Source of the DNA: Theocolax elegans
Taxonomy: Eukaryota; Arthropoda; Insecta; Hymenoptera; Cerocephalidae
Assembly: GCA_026168455.1 (NCBI GenBank)
Contig: CM047431.1
Span: forward strand, 6,229,603-6,293,602
Length of the DNA stretch: 64,000 bases
Direction of reading: 5' to 3'
The translations under genes were made by a program, and so were the position numbers. Below the pieces are notes generated by a model. It searched no databases. It was not told the DNA's origin and worked only from the letters and a program-made list of their open reading frames with translations. Below are positions 24,301 to 36,214 of the stretch, piece by piece. Each line of letters begins with the position of its first letter. Positions within the stretch are counted from its first letter, which is position 1.

Positions 24301-25908
24301 AAAATTACTTCAATATAGATGAATATAAATAATATCGACAAACTAGAAGATGGGTGCCCTTTCTTTTGTGGACATGTATCACTGTACAAAGATTCTATTT
24401 ATTATATTGTGGCATTGAAGACAAAACCTTGTATGAAAATCCCTATCTACGGCGTTTACACAATGATATATTTGTACAAGGTTTTCTCTTACACGCATCA
24501 ATAACTTGAAATTTTGTATAGAGGTAAATAATTATTAAACAAAGGGCAATTAAGCAAAACTGTTTGTTTTGCATAGTTTTGCAAAATTAAAAGTAGTTTT
24601 ATTACCACTATTAAAAGAATATTTTACGGTAGATGGCAGTGCGCACGAATTATGGCAAGCTAGAGCAGCCACTACCGACATCACACATGCGCGTTTGTTT
24701 CTATGAAATTATGAAATTCTAAATACGTATATCAACTCATCAGATATCTCATATTATGACCAGTTGAATCTATGACGTGGCAATTTGAACTGTACATGTA
24801 AAAGAAAACGTACTACTGCAGGAATTTGGCATATCTATCGATCGAACCAAGAAAGCGGAGCAAAAATCGACTGGCGAGCCGTGCTCCGCTCCCGTGGGTG
24901 CTGTTATTGTTGTACTTGGGTGTAATGCCGTTTTCACTGCTAGAAAAACCGAAGATTCGATGGAATTGTAGACACTTCGTGATGGTATCCATAAGATTCT
25001 TAAACACTTATATCGTACCTCTCAGGTATGAAGAATATTTTGAAAAAAAGAAGCTCAGATACCTTAATTTGATCAAAATTATACAAGAAATAAAAATTTT
25101 ACGAAATTTTGGTCTAAAGAATCATCAAATTTTAATGCTAAATTTTCGTTAAATTTTATTAACACAGACATACATATTCACGCTTGGCGCATGCGTTGTG
25201 ATTAAGAAACAGTTGCACCATTATCTCTCTCTCACTCTCTCTCTTTCACAACCGGACGCTATGTCTATGTGCAATATTATTTTTATGGTATGATGAGTGT
25301 TGCTATTATAGCAAGACGGCTGCAAAGTATTCTGTATCTCGTCTTATATGCTCACTCTTAGAATAAAAAATATTATTGCCCCTTGCTCTGTACTTCGTTT
25401 ACGCGCAGACATTCTGCGCGCGCACCCGCTGGTTAACAGTTAATCTAAAAGAGTGGTGCAACAATTGTAGCCACGAGGATGCCGCGCTTTTTTCGGCCTA
25501 ATTGTTAAACAACCGGTAGGCAACACGCGTTTAAACATGTTTATTTTTAATATCGGATCGACCAACAGTCACCGCTGAACAGTGCATGTGTACGCTGCGG
25601 CTGTCTGTCTGTATATACATAGTGTTTTGAATATTACATCTGCTTATCCGTAATTCGAAACAGAATTGCAACATAATCAAATTTTGTGTACAGTATAGAA
25701 AGTGTAAAGTTGTGCAAATTAGTGGCAGTGAGAAGTTTAAGTGGATTGGTCTGATCTTCAAACATTCACCAAATACACAGGCAAAATATAGTCGTCATTT
25801 GGAGGTTATTAACGTAAAAATCTGTTGCTGCTTCTTGTATTAGGTAGACTACACATGGAACATACAAGTTTACTGCTACTTATGTTGATGTTACTGCTAG
25901 TACAAGTG
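21315..25908 (+). repeat. ~2.3-kb tandem duplication
   Basis: Unit 1 (21315-23612) and unit 2 (23613-25908) are nearly identical. The few differences seen are one-base indels, such as AAAAAAATAATTAC versus AAAAAATAATTAC and TTGGTGATT versus TTGTGATT. The junction shows only short homology (GTTTA). Each unit contains a moderately GC-rich part (about 22540-22620 in unit 1) and CT-rich microsatellite sequence near 22930. Open frames of 60-108 residues occur in both units but show no domain. Parts match an inverted, broken copy at 47.8-49.9 kb, so this is a dispersed element rather than unique DNA. Confidence 0.85.
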
Positions 25909-26469
25909 TTTACGAAACAATTTGTAAAAAGTGTTAATTATAAAGTACTGCGTGCTTTGTGTTTAGGGGTTATGTTATATAGTATATTGATTCAAGATTT
26001 ATTGATTCAAGATTTATTGCTAATGGTATACCTGGAGGTTTTGCTATTTCTTCCTGTCTCGGATCCACAGCGTCTGCAAGTCCAAACTTTATTCCTATCC
26101 ATGTGTATGCTACTACCGCCACTGTTGTTATTGCGATTAAGTTCAATTGTCGATTAACCACAACTTAAAGTATAGTCAGCTTTTTCTGCTGATAATCATC
26201 CACGGAACTGTATTTGCTTATCCAAGTTCTACTGTACTACAAATGTAAAATTTCTCATCAAGGGTCTGTATCAACTACTAGAATCTCCTGCTATACTTAT
26301 AATACTATAGCTACAAATGCTACCAGTTTCTCCTATAGTTTATTTATAATGACCACTTCTGTTACAGGCACTAACAGACACTAATAGATGCCTTTCGTAA
26401 ATGATGTTACGGACATAGGATTAACGTTTCAAGAACCGAGGAATCTATAGACAGTCATGGCATACATAT

Positions 26470-26681
26470 TTTTTTTTATTATTTTAACGTCGCTCTTTCT
26501 ATGCTTCCATATCGGTGCTAATCAGCGACGGAGGTCATACGATGTCTTGGTGAAGAAAGCACTTGTTAAAAATACATTCCCCAGTGATGCTTGTATCAAT
26601 CGGTCGGGGTCGGGAATCGAACCTGGGACCTCCAGATCACGAGTCCGACGCCCTAACCAACCGAGCCATCGCAAGCGTTGG
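26470..26681 (-). mobile_element. tRNA-derived SINE, copy 1
   Basis: On the minus strand the head (about 26675 to 26605) is tRNA-like: it has an exact Pol III B-box core GGTTCGATTCC (complement of 26613-26623) and an A-box-like TGGCTCGGTTGGTTAG. A tRNA-unrelated body follows and an A-rich tail lies at 26470-26480. Imperfect direct repeats CATACATAT and TATACATAT flank it (26461-26469, 26682-26690). A related, 5'-truncated copy is at 47265-47408. If folded as a tRNA the anticodon loop would read CTCGTGA, suggesting a tRNA-Thr-like ancestor, but this is tentative. Confidence 0.8.
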
Positions 26682-27246
26682 TATACATATAATCGAAATG
26701 CGCATACAATACGTGTAAACTAAATAGATAAAAAATCCGTAAACGAAACATAAGTATATAATTGATATGTATATATATAAATACATATATGTGATGGCAT
26801 AGTAATAATAAATGTGTAATGCGGATTGACGAAATACGGATTATAATAGATATAATAGAAAATACGTATAAGTCAAATACGTTATTTTTTAATTTTTGTA
26901 TTAAAAAAAACAGTCACGCTATTTTTCTTACTATGCTCTGGACATCAATGGCGCCATCTACAATCACTTGGAATATGACTTTTCACAGATGGCGTTCTTG
27001 ATGAAAGCTACCATTTTTTATATAACCTGCATTATCGGCGATTAGAACGGTAAAATCGCAAAATGGAGTATGACACCCCCTTAATATAATTACTTATTTA
27101 TGCAATCTAGGTGCAGTTGGATAAGGTAATGGATACTTTTCAATAACAAAATGTGGTGTACATGCTGTATAATATTACTTCCAAAAATCTTATTTAACAT
27201 CCTCGAAAACTTGAATAGAAAATTTAACTATGTTTTTAAGATTAGC

Positions 27247-27416
27247 AGCGCAATCCAAGATGACTCCTAGGTATTTTACTGTGTTCGCCGATCTTATAGG
27301 CTTACCATTGACAGTAAAGGTAGCGTACCTCCTTTGCTTCGTTAGGACGATAAGAACCGCCTCTGTCTTTTCACAGTCGATGGGTGCTCAACCATAAAGC
27401 TACTGCCGCAATAGAG
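27247..27416 (-). pseudogene. Antisense R1-clade RT fragment in copy A
   Basis: The reverse complement matches element 3 around 19364-19515: the GCGGCAGTAGCTTTATGGTT start, the GAAGCAAAGGAGGTACGCTA stretch and the KYLGVILD coding motif are all recognisable. It is a small piece of the region after FADD, without frame integrity. Its insertion predates duplication of the block, since it is in both copies. Confidence 0.8.
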
Positions 27417-28426
27417 ATAGAGAGCCGGCCCCCTCAGCGAGCGGTTGCTTGGCAGCCTGGTCCGATGATGGGACGTAGGCGGAGCGGGGCGCTTCGTTGG
27501 CCGGGAGTAGGCGCTAGGCGTGACCTGCGCGCACGCGCTCGCGCTCGCGCTCTTACCAGGCAACCCGTCGGCAATACAATCCTCGCGCGTAGGTGCTGCC
27601 ACCGCTTTATCCATGACGAGCCGACAACAAGTGAGACGATTTAACTCGCCGCGCTCGCCCGCACCTTCGTATGTACTAATTTGCACTCGTCACAATAAAT
27701 CGTGGGAAAATTACGCGTGAAGCGGCAGCAACACACCGGGCAGAGTGTGTTTAGCATGGAAGTCGACATGAAAACCGGGGTCAATTAAACACGAAACAGC
27801 CGAATCTCACTGAAAATGTCACTATGTAACGGCGGCAGTCGGTGAGGTGGGGGTCAGAACTCTTGATCGAAAAGATCTCACCAGTGATCGTGCGCAAGAG
27901 TAGATCGCCAACACGACGCTGAAGAGGGGACGGCCAGTCCGCCAAGCAAGCTGCGATGTTGCGAGGATGGCGAAGTTGTCAATTAATCACCACAGATGTC
28001 GCATATAGAATGGCAGGCGCTGTTGCAGTTGGATCTAGCGTGTTACAACCTAATGGGCCCTCCAATAAGCTAAGTCATCGACGTTGTAGGTGATATTTAG
28101 ATATTTTATTAAGGAGAAAACGGGCTCCCCGGCTCGAGAGATCGATACCTGCTGTTTATGCTCGGGTCACATGAGCCAGCGGGAGTCTGGTCCTTCTAAA
28201 ATACACTCCAAGAAAAGGTATGAGTTGAAGATTCGAGATTGTAAGACAAGCGACGTAAGCGTGTCTGCTAGACTTACCGGAGAGAGAGAGAGAGACGACC
28301 CTTAATAAAGTAAGCGGTACCGCTTTACGCCATCGTGTTTTACTCGTTAGTTAATAAATAATTAATTGATTGCTCTTTACCAATCCCGTTGTCTGTACAC
28401 AATTATATTGCACTACCTTCTCCCTC
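27417..28426. other. GC-rich core between the direct repeats, with an LTR-like part
   Basis: The segment switches abruptly to GC-rich sequence at 27417 and ends at 28426 where copy A' begins. A possible solo LTR lies at about 28040-28402: it begins TGTTACAACC, contains AATAAA near 28304, and ends CTGTACA, but I could not find a matching second LTR or target duplication. Long open frames on both strands in 27340-27720 arise from GC bias and lack domains. Confidence 0.3.
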
Positions 28427-28839
28427 TCTCGGATCCACAGCGTCTGCAAGTCCAAACTTTATTCCTATCCATGTGTATGCTACTACCGCCACTGTTGTTA
28501 TTGCGATTAAGTTCAATTGTCGATTAACCACAACTTAAAGTATAGTCAGCTTTTTCTGCTGATAATCATCCACGGAACTGTATTTGCTTATCCAAGTTCT
28601 ACTGTACTACAAATGTAAAATTTCTCATCAAGGGTCTGTATCAACTACTAGAATCTCCTGCTATACTTATAATACTATAGCTACAAATGCTACCAGTTTC
28701 TCCTATAGTTTATTTATAATGACCACTTCTGTTACAGGCACTAACAGACACTAATAGATGCCTTTCGTAAATGATGTTACGGACATAGGATTAACGTTTC
28801 AAGAACCGAGGAATCTATAGACAGTCATGGCATACATAT

Positions 28840-29051
28840 TTTTTTTTATTATTTTAACGTCGCTCTTTCTATGCTTCCATATCGGTGCTAATCAGCGACG
28901 GAGGTCATACGATGTCTTGGTGAAGAAAGCACTTGTTAAAAATACATTCCCCAGTGATGCTTGTATCAATCGGTCGGGGTCGGGAATCGAACCTGGGACC
29001 TCCAGATCACGAGTCCGACGCCCTAACCAACCGAGCCATCGCAAGCGTTGG
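28840..29051 (-). mobile_element. tRNA-derived SINE, copy 2 (in repeat A')
   Basis: Same SINE as at 26470-26681, carried along by the block duplication rather than inserted separately: its flanks are identical. Confidence 0.8.
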
Positions 29052-29617
29052 TATACATATAATCGAAATGCGCATACAATACGTGTAAACTAAATAGATA
29101 AAAAATCCGTAAACGAAACATAAGTATATAATTGATATGTATATATATAAATACATATATGTGATGGCATAGTAATAATAAATGTGTAATGCGGATTGAC
29201 GAAATACGGATTATAATAGATATAATAGAAAATACGTATAAGTCAAATACGTTATTTTTTAATTTTTGTATTAAAAAAAACAGTCACGCTATTTTTCTTA
29301 CTATGCTCTGGACATCAATGGCGCCATCTACAATCACTTGGAATATGACTTTTCACAGATGGCGTTCTTGATGAAAGCTACCATTTTTTATATAACCTGC
29401 ATTATCGGCGGTTAGAACGGTAAAATCGCAAAATGGAGTATGACACCCCCTTAATATAATTACTTATTTATGCAATCTAGGTGCAGTTGGATAAGGTAAT
29501 GGATACTTTTCAATAACAAAATGTGGTGTACATGCTGTATAATATTACTTCCAAAAAATCTTATTTAACATCCTCGAAAACTTGAATAGAAAATTTAAAC
29601 TATGTTTTTAAGATTAG

Positions 29618-29788
29618 CAGCGCAATCCAAGATGACTCCTAGGTATTTTACTGTGTTCGCCGATCTTATAGGCTTACCATTGACAGTAAAGGTAGCGTAC
29701 CTCCTTTGCTTCGTTAGGACGATAAGAACCGCCTCTGTCTTTTCACAGTCGATGGGTGCTCAACCATAAAGCTACTGCCGCAATAGAG
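29618..29788 (-). pseudogene. Antisense R1-clade RT fragment in repeat A'
   Basis: Duplicate of the fragment at 27247-27416, with one homopolymer difference. Confidence 0.8.
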
Positions 29789-30091
29789 TATAAGAATACT
29801 GCCGCAATTTTTCGCAGATTACAAAAAAATGCATTTTTAAAAAAAAAAATTCACTTCAGATCGTTGAAAAACCGGGTTAATGTTAAGTTTCTTAAGGTAT
29901 TTTAGGTTCACCCAGAAGAGAATTTAATCCTGAATACAATGCTATCGATCCGTTTCGATAGGACGTTTACTTTTTTTCCTATCTTGTTCGCCAATTAGAA
30001 AAAATTGTCAAAATAGAAATCCGAGAAATCGCGTGTCAAAGTTTTCGTTCACAAAAAATCGTAAATTTCTTGAACTTACCCTATTAATATG

Positions 30092-31775
30092 CTAATCAGC
30101 GATTCCTGCTCCATATAACTGCCCTTCAGACTCTTCAAAAAATTGGTTTTCGGTCAATTGCTCCATTCGACGGGCTGTTCTGGCCTCTTTGGTCTCCAAT
30201 GAGGCGCGCCTGTTTTGACGCGTGATGCGCTCCTCGTCCGCTTTATCGCAAAAATTTTTGCACTGGAGCCCGATTTTCAAGTCTAATAAGTGCATAGTTT
30301 TTAATACTGCACTGTAGCCTTCATTAAACATCCCTCCAGCGATGAAAGCAGCAGTCTGAACTATTTTAAACCCCGAATGAAGGTGTTTGGGCGTCATGCG
30401 CCCATTGAATGACTCGTTAGCATTCTGCGTGTGTCCACCCAAGCACCTTGTTAATAAATCGTCCTTTGATAATTCCTCGTATATAGGACGAATATGTTTT
30501 TCAATATCGTCGTCAATTAGGCGCGGTGGATGTTTAAAATCAGCCAAAGTATTTTTTGCTTCTGCTTTGCGCCATTCACACCAGCTTTCGGTGCCTTCGG
30601 GGCAGTTGTCGTGGCGAGGCAATTTATCTGTAGAGCAATAATGATCAAGTGTCGCCATTATTGCACTTCTCATACCTTCTACAGAGTTTAAATTTCTTCG
30701 AATCGCGAGACCGTAATACATTGTTAGTTTTTTTATTACAGTCTCTGTGAGCCGCTTTTTTCCACCGAGATTCTGTTCTTTTCTCTTGTTGCGGAGACGA
30801 GTACCCATGCGCTTTTGTACGTGTCCCACGCACTCGTTTTTAGTCACTGTACACTTGTCGCCGTATGGATTATTGTTCACGATGCCAAGAAATGTTTTGG
30901 ATGGATCTTGAGAAAATTTCGGTGATTGAATCAGCTTCCATCTTTCCGGCGGAGCCTGCGTGATTCGAAGAACAATTATCTTTATGGGTTTCATACCATT
31001 CTTCATACTCGTCGTCGTTCAACGCATTTTTCTTGAGAGTGCAGGTATGACAATATCCGCTTTTAACATCGAGATCAATCACTTTGCCACTGTAGTAGCC
31101 AATAAGTGTAGTTACACCGTACAGAGAAGTGAATCCACGTTTTTTCCACGATCCATCGCCCGAAACTTTCAAATGGTCAGCTTTCATTTTGCACATTTAG
31201 TTGTTTTTCTTCTTCGATAGCACTTTTGCACGCACTTTCAAACATCGTTTTCGATGCTGTATACAGATGTTCCACGATTTTGTCATACGTCGATTTTACT
31301 AAGCCTATGCCTTGAGATAAATCCAGAAGACCACAAAAAATATTTATGTCTTCTCGTGCGACACCCAAAAGCCTCATGACGAACACAATTCTTCTGTTGA
31401 TTTCGTATCCGGTGTGAATCATGGTCCGGATTCGATTTCTCGTTTACCGCAGCGACACGAGAAAATAATTTTAAATGCTAAACCTCGATGGTTGCTTTCG
31501 GCGAACGTTATTTTTTGCTTACACAAATTGCAAATAACTAACTCCAAAATTGCTAAAAACACAGACACAAACTCGAAAATGCGGTAACAATGAGACGGAT
31601 AAACTATAACGTCGTCCATAGTCGCCGATGCCAATTTCTGCTCACTGCGGCCGGTATTAGCTTCTCCATCGTCCGATGAAGAAACATTCACAAATTGATT
31701 GCCGTAGAATTTGCGCTTCCGTGGCCTTGTACTACGCTCACTCGAAGATTTGCTCATTTTCGGATAGGTTTCCAT
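30092..31775 (-). pseudogene. Mutator-like transposase, copy A
   Basis: Read on the minus strand from METYPKMSKSSSE (31775) to YGAGIAD-stop (30092), this resembles the Mutator-like transposase family common in arthropod genomes. Visible in order: a basic N-terminus (RPRKRKFYGNQF), a cysteine cluster (CNLCKQK...CRCGKREI), the first catalytic region SGDGSWKKRGFTSLYGV, the CHTC...C motif, the HVQKRMGTRLRN stretch and LGGHTQNANESFN with its acidic residue. Frameshifts lie near 31420 and 31185. A deletion near 30905 removes the GVKYTNYIGDG segment, which holds another expected catalytic aspartate in copy B. The copy cannot encode an active enzyme. Confidence 0.75.
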
Positions 31776-32417
31776 ATTTTTAAGATGCTCACGTACTGAG
31801 AGACAAATTTAAACTGAACAGTAAAGCTAAATGTAGCTCTGTTCGAGCCGACGTTCCCAGCTCATATATACCGTTACAATAACATTTTTGCCCCTCCCAT
31901 AGCTTCATAGAGACCTTCTATAAACAGTTAAACCGTTTTGAAAAACCGTTAGTTCCTTTCCATTATAATATACACAATAGATCGAGGGGCGGCCCGGACG
32001 CTCGGATACCTGCTCGACGCTTGCTCACTATTTCTTCTGTATCACCGAAAATATTCCGAATTTTGTTCTGAAATTTTAGAGACATATTCTTGAATAGTTT
32101 AAGAAGAGATTTAGGCGAAAAAAAACGATTTTTTGAAGCCTCTAAAGCAGGCTCCCCCCTTAACAGATTGGTAGAACGGACAAGTAACCATCGCTGTAAC
32201 GTGGGAAAAATACATTTATTTTCAGTAAGTTCAACCATATCGCTAAGCAGGCGTGATAACCGAACAAACATGCGCTCAGCAAACACTGTTACAATATATA
32301 AATTAGAAAGTGGTCCATGAGGAGACTAAAGAAATAGTTTAAATTAAAGTTTGAAATGTGAAGAAGGAAAAAGAAAATGATGGACATGGAAAATGAGAAA
32401 AAAAACATTTTTTCGAT
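31776..32417. other. Spacer upstream of transposase copy A
   Basis: No gene supported. It presumably holds the 5' region of the transposon, but no terminal inverted repeat could be paired with the sequence beyond 30092. Short frames at 31963-32320 on both strands have no domain. Confidence 0.35.
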
Positions 32418-32711
32418 AGAGTATCCGTAAAGTACGACTTTACGTACTGTTTTGCGGACGTAAAATGCGACTTTACGAACACGTGTACAGTCTTTACGGA
32501 CACGTGTACAAAAAAAAATATTGTATTGAAATTGCTAAGAACTTTACAAATACTCTCTCGAAAAGTAATGTTCGCGCCTCGGCCGTAAACTTTTTCAGCC
32601 TCGCATGTAAAGTAGCGATCCTCGGACCTGCTTCGCAGGTCCTCGGACGCTACTTTCCACACTCGGCTGAAAAAGTTCTACTTTACTGCCTTGGCACGAA
32701 AACTACTATTA
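32418..32711. repeat. Small palindromic repeat, copy 1
   Basis: It begins GAGTATCCGTAAAGT and has the inverted counterpart ACTTTACAAATACTC near 32540-32554, so the first ~135 bp could fold back. The remainder contains CCTCGGCCGTAAAC and ends GGCACGAAAACTACTATT. Related copies lie at 36215-36415 and partly at 33656-33690. A perfect hairpin GGACCTGC-TTC-GCAGGTCC sits near 32623-32641. Probably a MITE-like family. Confidence 0.6.
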
Positions 32712-33084
32712 AAGGCAAAAAACTTAAATGATGCCGAATTCAATCCGTATGATGAGGTGTATTGTGGATGACCCGGGGAATCCGGCAACAAAGAGAACCT
32801 TTGCTGTCGAGGAACCGCTGACTGAGGTAGAGATGAACGGAGCTTCCTTGCCTGGAAAAATCATTCGTAAAAGCTAAAAGTTCTAAAACCAGGGTATTAT
32901 CTTTAACGGTGGCATTTGCCTTGCGTACAGGCATATTACGTCGATACGGACTCGGGTCGGGTGGTTCATTGAGCTGTGTGCTTGTTCGATTTGTTGCTGC
33001 ATTATCACGGTCAATTATTACATTAAAAATAATAGATTAAAAAAATGTATACAAATTACTACGCTACGCGATGCAAGGCGCGGA

Positions 33085-33180
33085 GGAGCTCTAGATCGTA
33101 CACGTCCTGAAGCAAAGCGTTCGATCTAGAGCTCCCAAGCGGCGATTCACGGCGGCCTAAAGGCCGCACGCGGCGAGCTA
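33085..33180. other. Two strong hairpins
   Basis: GGAGCTCTAGATCG (about 33091) pairs with CGATCTAGAGCTCC (about 33122) as a 14-bp stem around a ~17-nt loop, and shortly downstream GCGGCCTAAAGGCCGC forms a 7-bp stem. The local GC content is higher than the surroundings. Function unknown; it could be part of an element end. Confidence 0.5.
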
Positions 33181-33701
33181 GTTCAGTTAGTTGTTTATTA
33201 TGTACGTAATCTATAACACCTCTGTAATAATCTGATCTTAGTGAATGTTGATATTTTCAATGTAATACAAACGAGACGATTCAACTTTTGAAAATGCATC
33301 TACTATTTATTATTGAGTAACTTTTCCTAAGTTCAAATATGGGTTAATTTCGTTTGTTACACTGTGACGATATTAATAAAATTGAAGTATTGAAATATGA
33401 TTTGAAATATTATATATAATTGATCATATTTTCGAGACTGATTATTTGCTGGATGACGTGAATATATGTTATAAGAATTTGGAGTCCTGCTCTAGAAAAC
33501 TTTTCTAACTTGGTACCAAAGATTGCAAAAGGTAAAACATTGTTGTATGATCTTATATTTTGACGTACATTCGTACTAGGTTTCGAAAGTCCAGCAGCTA
33601 ATTTTTCTAATCTTTCCAGATATGTGGGACTGTCAAGTAAAACTACTTTACCTATCAAGAGTATTCATAAAGTACGACTTTACGTACTTTAAAATAAAAA
33701 T

Positions 33702-33850
33702 AAATTTATCGTTCGGTGATATGTATATATGTGTATAATATACAATATTGGTCTCTCCGAATTAAATGCTTCACTTTAGAATAAAGCAGGTCCATTGTAC
33801 TTTTTGTCCACTATGGTTGGTGGAATTTCCCAGAGCACGGCCTTTAAAGG
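33702..33850 (+). repeat. Dispersed ~150-bp repeat, copy 1 (partner at 51.13 kb)
   Basis: Shares TTTATCGTTCGGT, TCTCTCCGAA, TAGAATAAAGCAGG and TATGGTTGGTGGAATTTCCC with 51131-51275. The two copies diverge right after CACGGCCTTT, marking an element boundary. No coding content. Confidence 0.7.
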
Positions 33851-34190
33851 GGTATCCTGATCTGTATAAGAACATATATCCGAAGTTATAGAGTCGGATT
33901 CGTAGTATTTCCGAAGATACATCACTAAACGCAACGGAGCATCGAGCAAGTGCCAGTGCTCGGTCAGACTGAAACGCGCGCGCTCCTCCCCTCGTCTCTA
34001 AACTCGAAACTATATACCTGAAAAGGTTCAGCAGCTGTTCGAAATAATATTTTGCTTTCATGGAAGCGTCTTTTGAACCTTAGCATGTGTCATCGGTATA
34101 TAATCTGTGTGTACCTGCTTCCTATAGAGCTGTTTGTGGCGTAACTTTTAGTTCTGCTCTGACTATTGACGAGTGCGCTTCAATATAATC

Positions 34191-35549
34191 ATGTCTAGTT
34201 ATCCGAAAAGTGACAAATCGAGTAGTAATCGTGCTGCAAAACTACGGAAACGAAAATTCCATGGTAATCAATTCACAACAGAATCAGACGATGCAGAGTG
34301 CAACACAAGTAGTACTGAGAGAAAATTAGCCACCGCTAACACCGAGAACATCATTGTGCATCCAACTCACTGCTATCGAATAATAGAGTTTGTCACAGTA
34401 TTTTTTGCAATTTCTAATATCGTAATTTGCAGATCTTGCAAACAAAATATACAATTTTCAGAGAGCGGACATCGAGGCTTAGGTTTCAAAATTGTATTAT
34501 CGTGTATGTGTGGTCATAGAGAAATAAATTCAGGACCGTTTATAAATACTGGATTCGAATTAAATAGATGAATTGTTTTTGTTATGAGGCTTTTCGGTGT
34601 TGCACGAGAAGGTATCAATGTGTTTTGTGGACTTATGGATATATGTCAAGGTTTAGCAAAATCAACGTATGATCAAATTGTGCAGCATTTATATACAGCG
34701 TCAAAATCAATGTTCAAAAGCGTTTGTGAAAAAGCTGTCAAAGAAGAGAAAGAAAAAAATATAGAACATGATAGATCTGCTGACTGTTTGAAAGTTTCTG
34801 GCGATGGATCCTGGAAAAAACGAGGTTTTACTTCATTGTTTGGTGTTACAACGCTCATTGCATATTACTCTGGCAAAGTAGTCGACCTTATTGTAAAAAG
34901 TGCATATTGTCATTCACGTGCTTTACAAAAGAATATATTAGACGAGGAAGAATTTGAAGAATGGTATAATGATCATAAAGAATCATGTTCTTCAAATCAC
35001 GATGGTTCAGCAGGGAAGATGGAGGTAAATTCAATCGTGGAGATGTTTTTGAGATCTGTTGAAAATTTTGGAGTAAAGTATACGAATTACATCGGCGACG
35101 GTAATTCGAAAACTTTCAATGGTATTGTAAAAATGAATCCATATGGTAATGATTATCCTGTGACAAAAAACGATCTCATAACGCGATGCTTAGGTGGACA
35201 CACGCGAAATTCGAACGAATCGTTCAACTCCACTGTCTGGCATATAACTCCGAAACATCTCAATTCTGGTCAAAAAATCGTAGAAATTGCTGCGTATATG
35301 GCTGCAGGAATGTTCAATGAAGGATATTCAGCAGTTCTGCATACCATGCAATTACTCAATTTGAAAATTGGCTAGCAATGTAAAATGTTTGCGGATAATG
35401 TCGACATACAACGGATTAAACGGGAAAGACGACGTTCGTCTCTTTCCAGTAAGGAAGCTCGTACGGCCCGTAGACTTGAACAACTTCAACAAAATGAGTT
35501 CCATGAGGAAGCTGAAAGTCTATTGTACGGCGCAGGAATAGCTGATTAG
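34191..35549 (+). pseudogene. Mutator-like transposase, copy B
   Basis: A homologue of copy A on the opposite strand, read in one frame from MSSYPKSDKSSSN (34191) to YGAGIAD-stop (35547-35549). The frame is interrupted by only two stops: TGA at 34569 where copy A has Arg (NRRIVFVMRL) and TAG at 35373 where copy A has Leu (KIGLQCK). SGDGSWKKRGFTSLFGV, the YIGDGNSKTF aspartate region and LGGHTRNSNESFN are present. An in-frame deletion after NDYPVTKN removes the HVQKRMGTRLR-containing segment kept in copy A. It differs from copy A at many positions, so they are separate insertions of one family, now head to head ~2.4 kb apart. Confidence 0.8.
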
Positions 35550-36214
35550 CGAATTATTGCCGTAAGTAGTCGAAAATTAACATTTTTCCAGTTCATAAAC
35601 TTTAAAGCGCTTTTTCTCCAGTTTTCGTTTTTCCACTTTTTCTAAACTGGCGGGCGTGTTTGCAAAAAAAATAAATAAGCTATCGTAACGATCCGAAGTT
35701 TTTTAGCTTCAGTTTTATCTACTCTTCAATATGAACCGAAAAAGTTTTTGGAAATAAATTTCAAAAAGACTTTTTCAGCACATTGAAGAGATTTTTTTTC
35801 TCGTACAAAGCACTTTTTGCTTCAAATTCGGAAAAAATTTCAAATTTTACAATTTCTTCGGATTTTTCTTCGTTTAAATAGAAAATACATGTATGAAAAT
35901 GAAATTTTTTTTGGCTTTCTGTTTCACATCAAGATTAATAGCTCTATCACTCATTTTGATATTTTTCTTTAAAAAAATTTTTTTATAATATTTAATTATA
36001 TAATAAAATATTCCTGAAAGTTCTCTGGAGTTGGTTATTTTTTTCTATCTTACAAAAATTCCCTAAAAACGGTTTTCTTAGGCCTTTCAAAGCAGGATAC
36101 CCCCTTGACAAAAAAAAATTTTAATAAAAAAAAAATAAATTTTGAAGTAATGCATTTAGTGCATAGGGTGACGTTTAGTAGCATAGGGTGACCGATATTG
36201 TATATTATACACAT
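35550..36214. other. AT-rich 3' flank of transposase copy B
   Basis: Poly-T and poly-A rich, no coding frame supported. The 3' end of the transposon should lie here, but I could not pair it with an inverted repeat upstream of 34191. Confidence 0.35.

Larger units (their letters stand above)
26057..27416 (+). repeat. 1.36-kb direct repeat, copy A
   Basis: Matches 28427-29788 almost exactly; differences include AATCGGCGATTAG-type single substitutions and homopolymer indels (CCAAAAATC versus CCAAAAAATC). It contains a SINE and an antisense R1-type RT fragment, so it is a piece of older composite DNA that was duplicated as a block. Confidence 0.9.
28427..29788 (+). repeat. 1.36-kb direct repeat, copy A'
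   Basis: Second copy of 26057-27416, in the same orientation. Beyond 29788 the sequence continues GTATAAGAATACTGCC, unlike the GC-rich core beyond copy A. Confidence 0.9.

Noticed and set aside
22022..25152. 61-, 64- and 108-residue frames repeated in both units of the 2.3-kb duplication
   Set aside because: They look conserved only because the units are nearly identical; the diverged third copy at 47.8-49.9 kb does not preserve them.
25970..26161. Minus-strand frame with a hydrophobic start (NLIAITTVAVVAYTWIG)
   Set aside because: It crosses the boundary of the block duplication at 26057 and has no continuation or recognisable family; it may be chance.
26605..26676. A functional tRNA gene
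   Set aside because: The B box is perfect, but the acceptor stem does not close, the sequence continues into a repeated body with an A-rich tail, and it is flanked by a target duplication, so it is a SINE head.
27342..27720. Overlapping open frames on both strands in GC-rich DNA
   Set aside because: Low stop frequency from high GC and CGCTCG repeats explains them; no motif.
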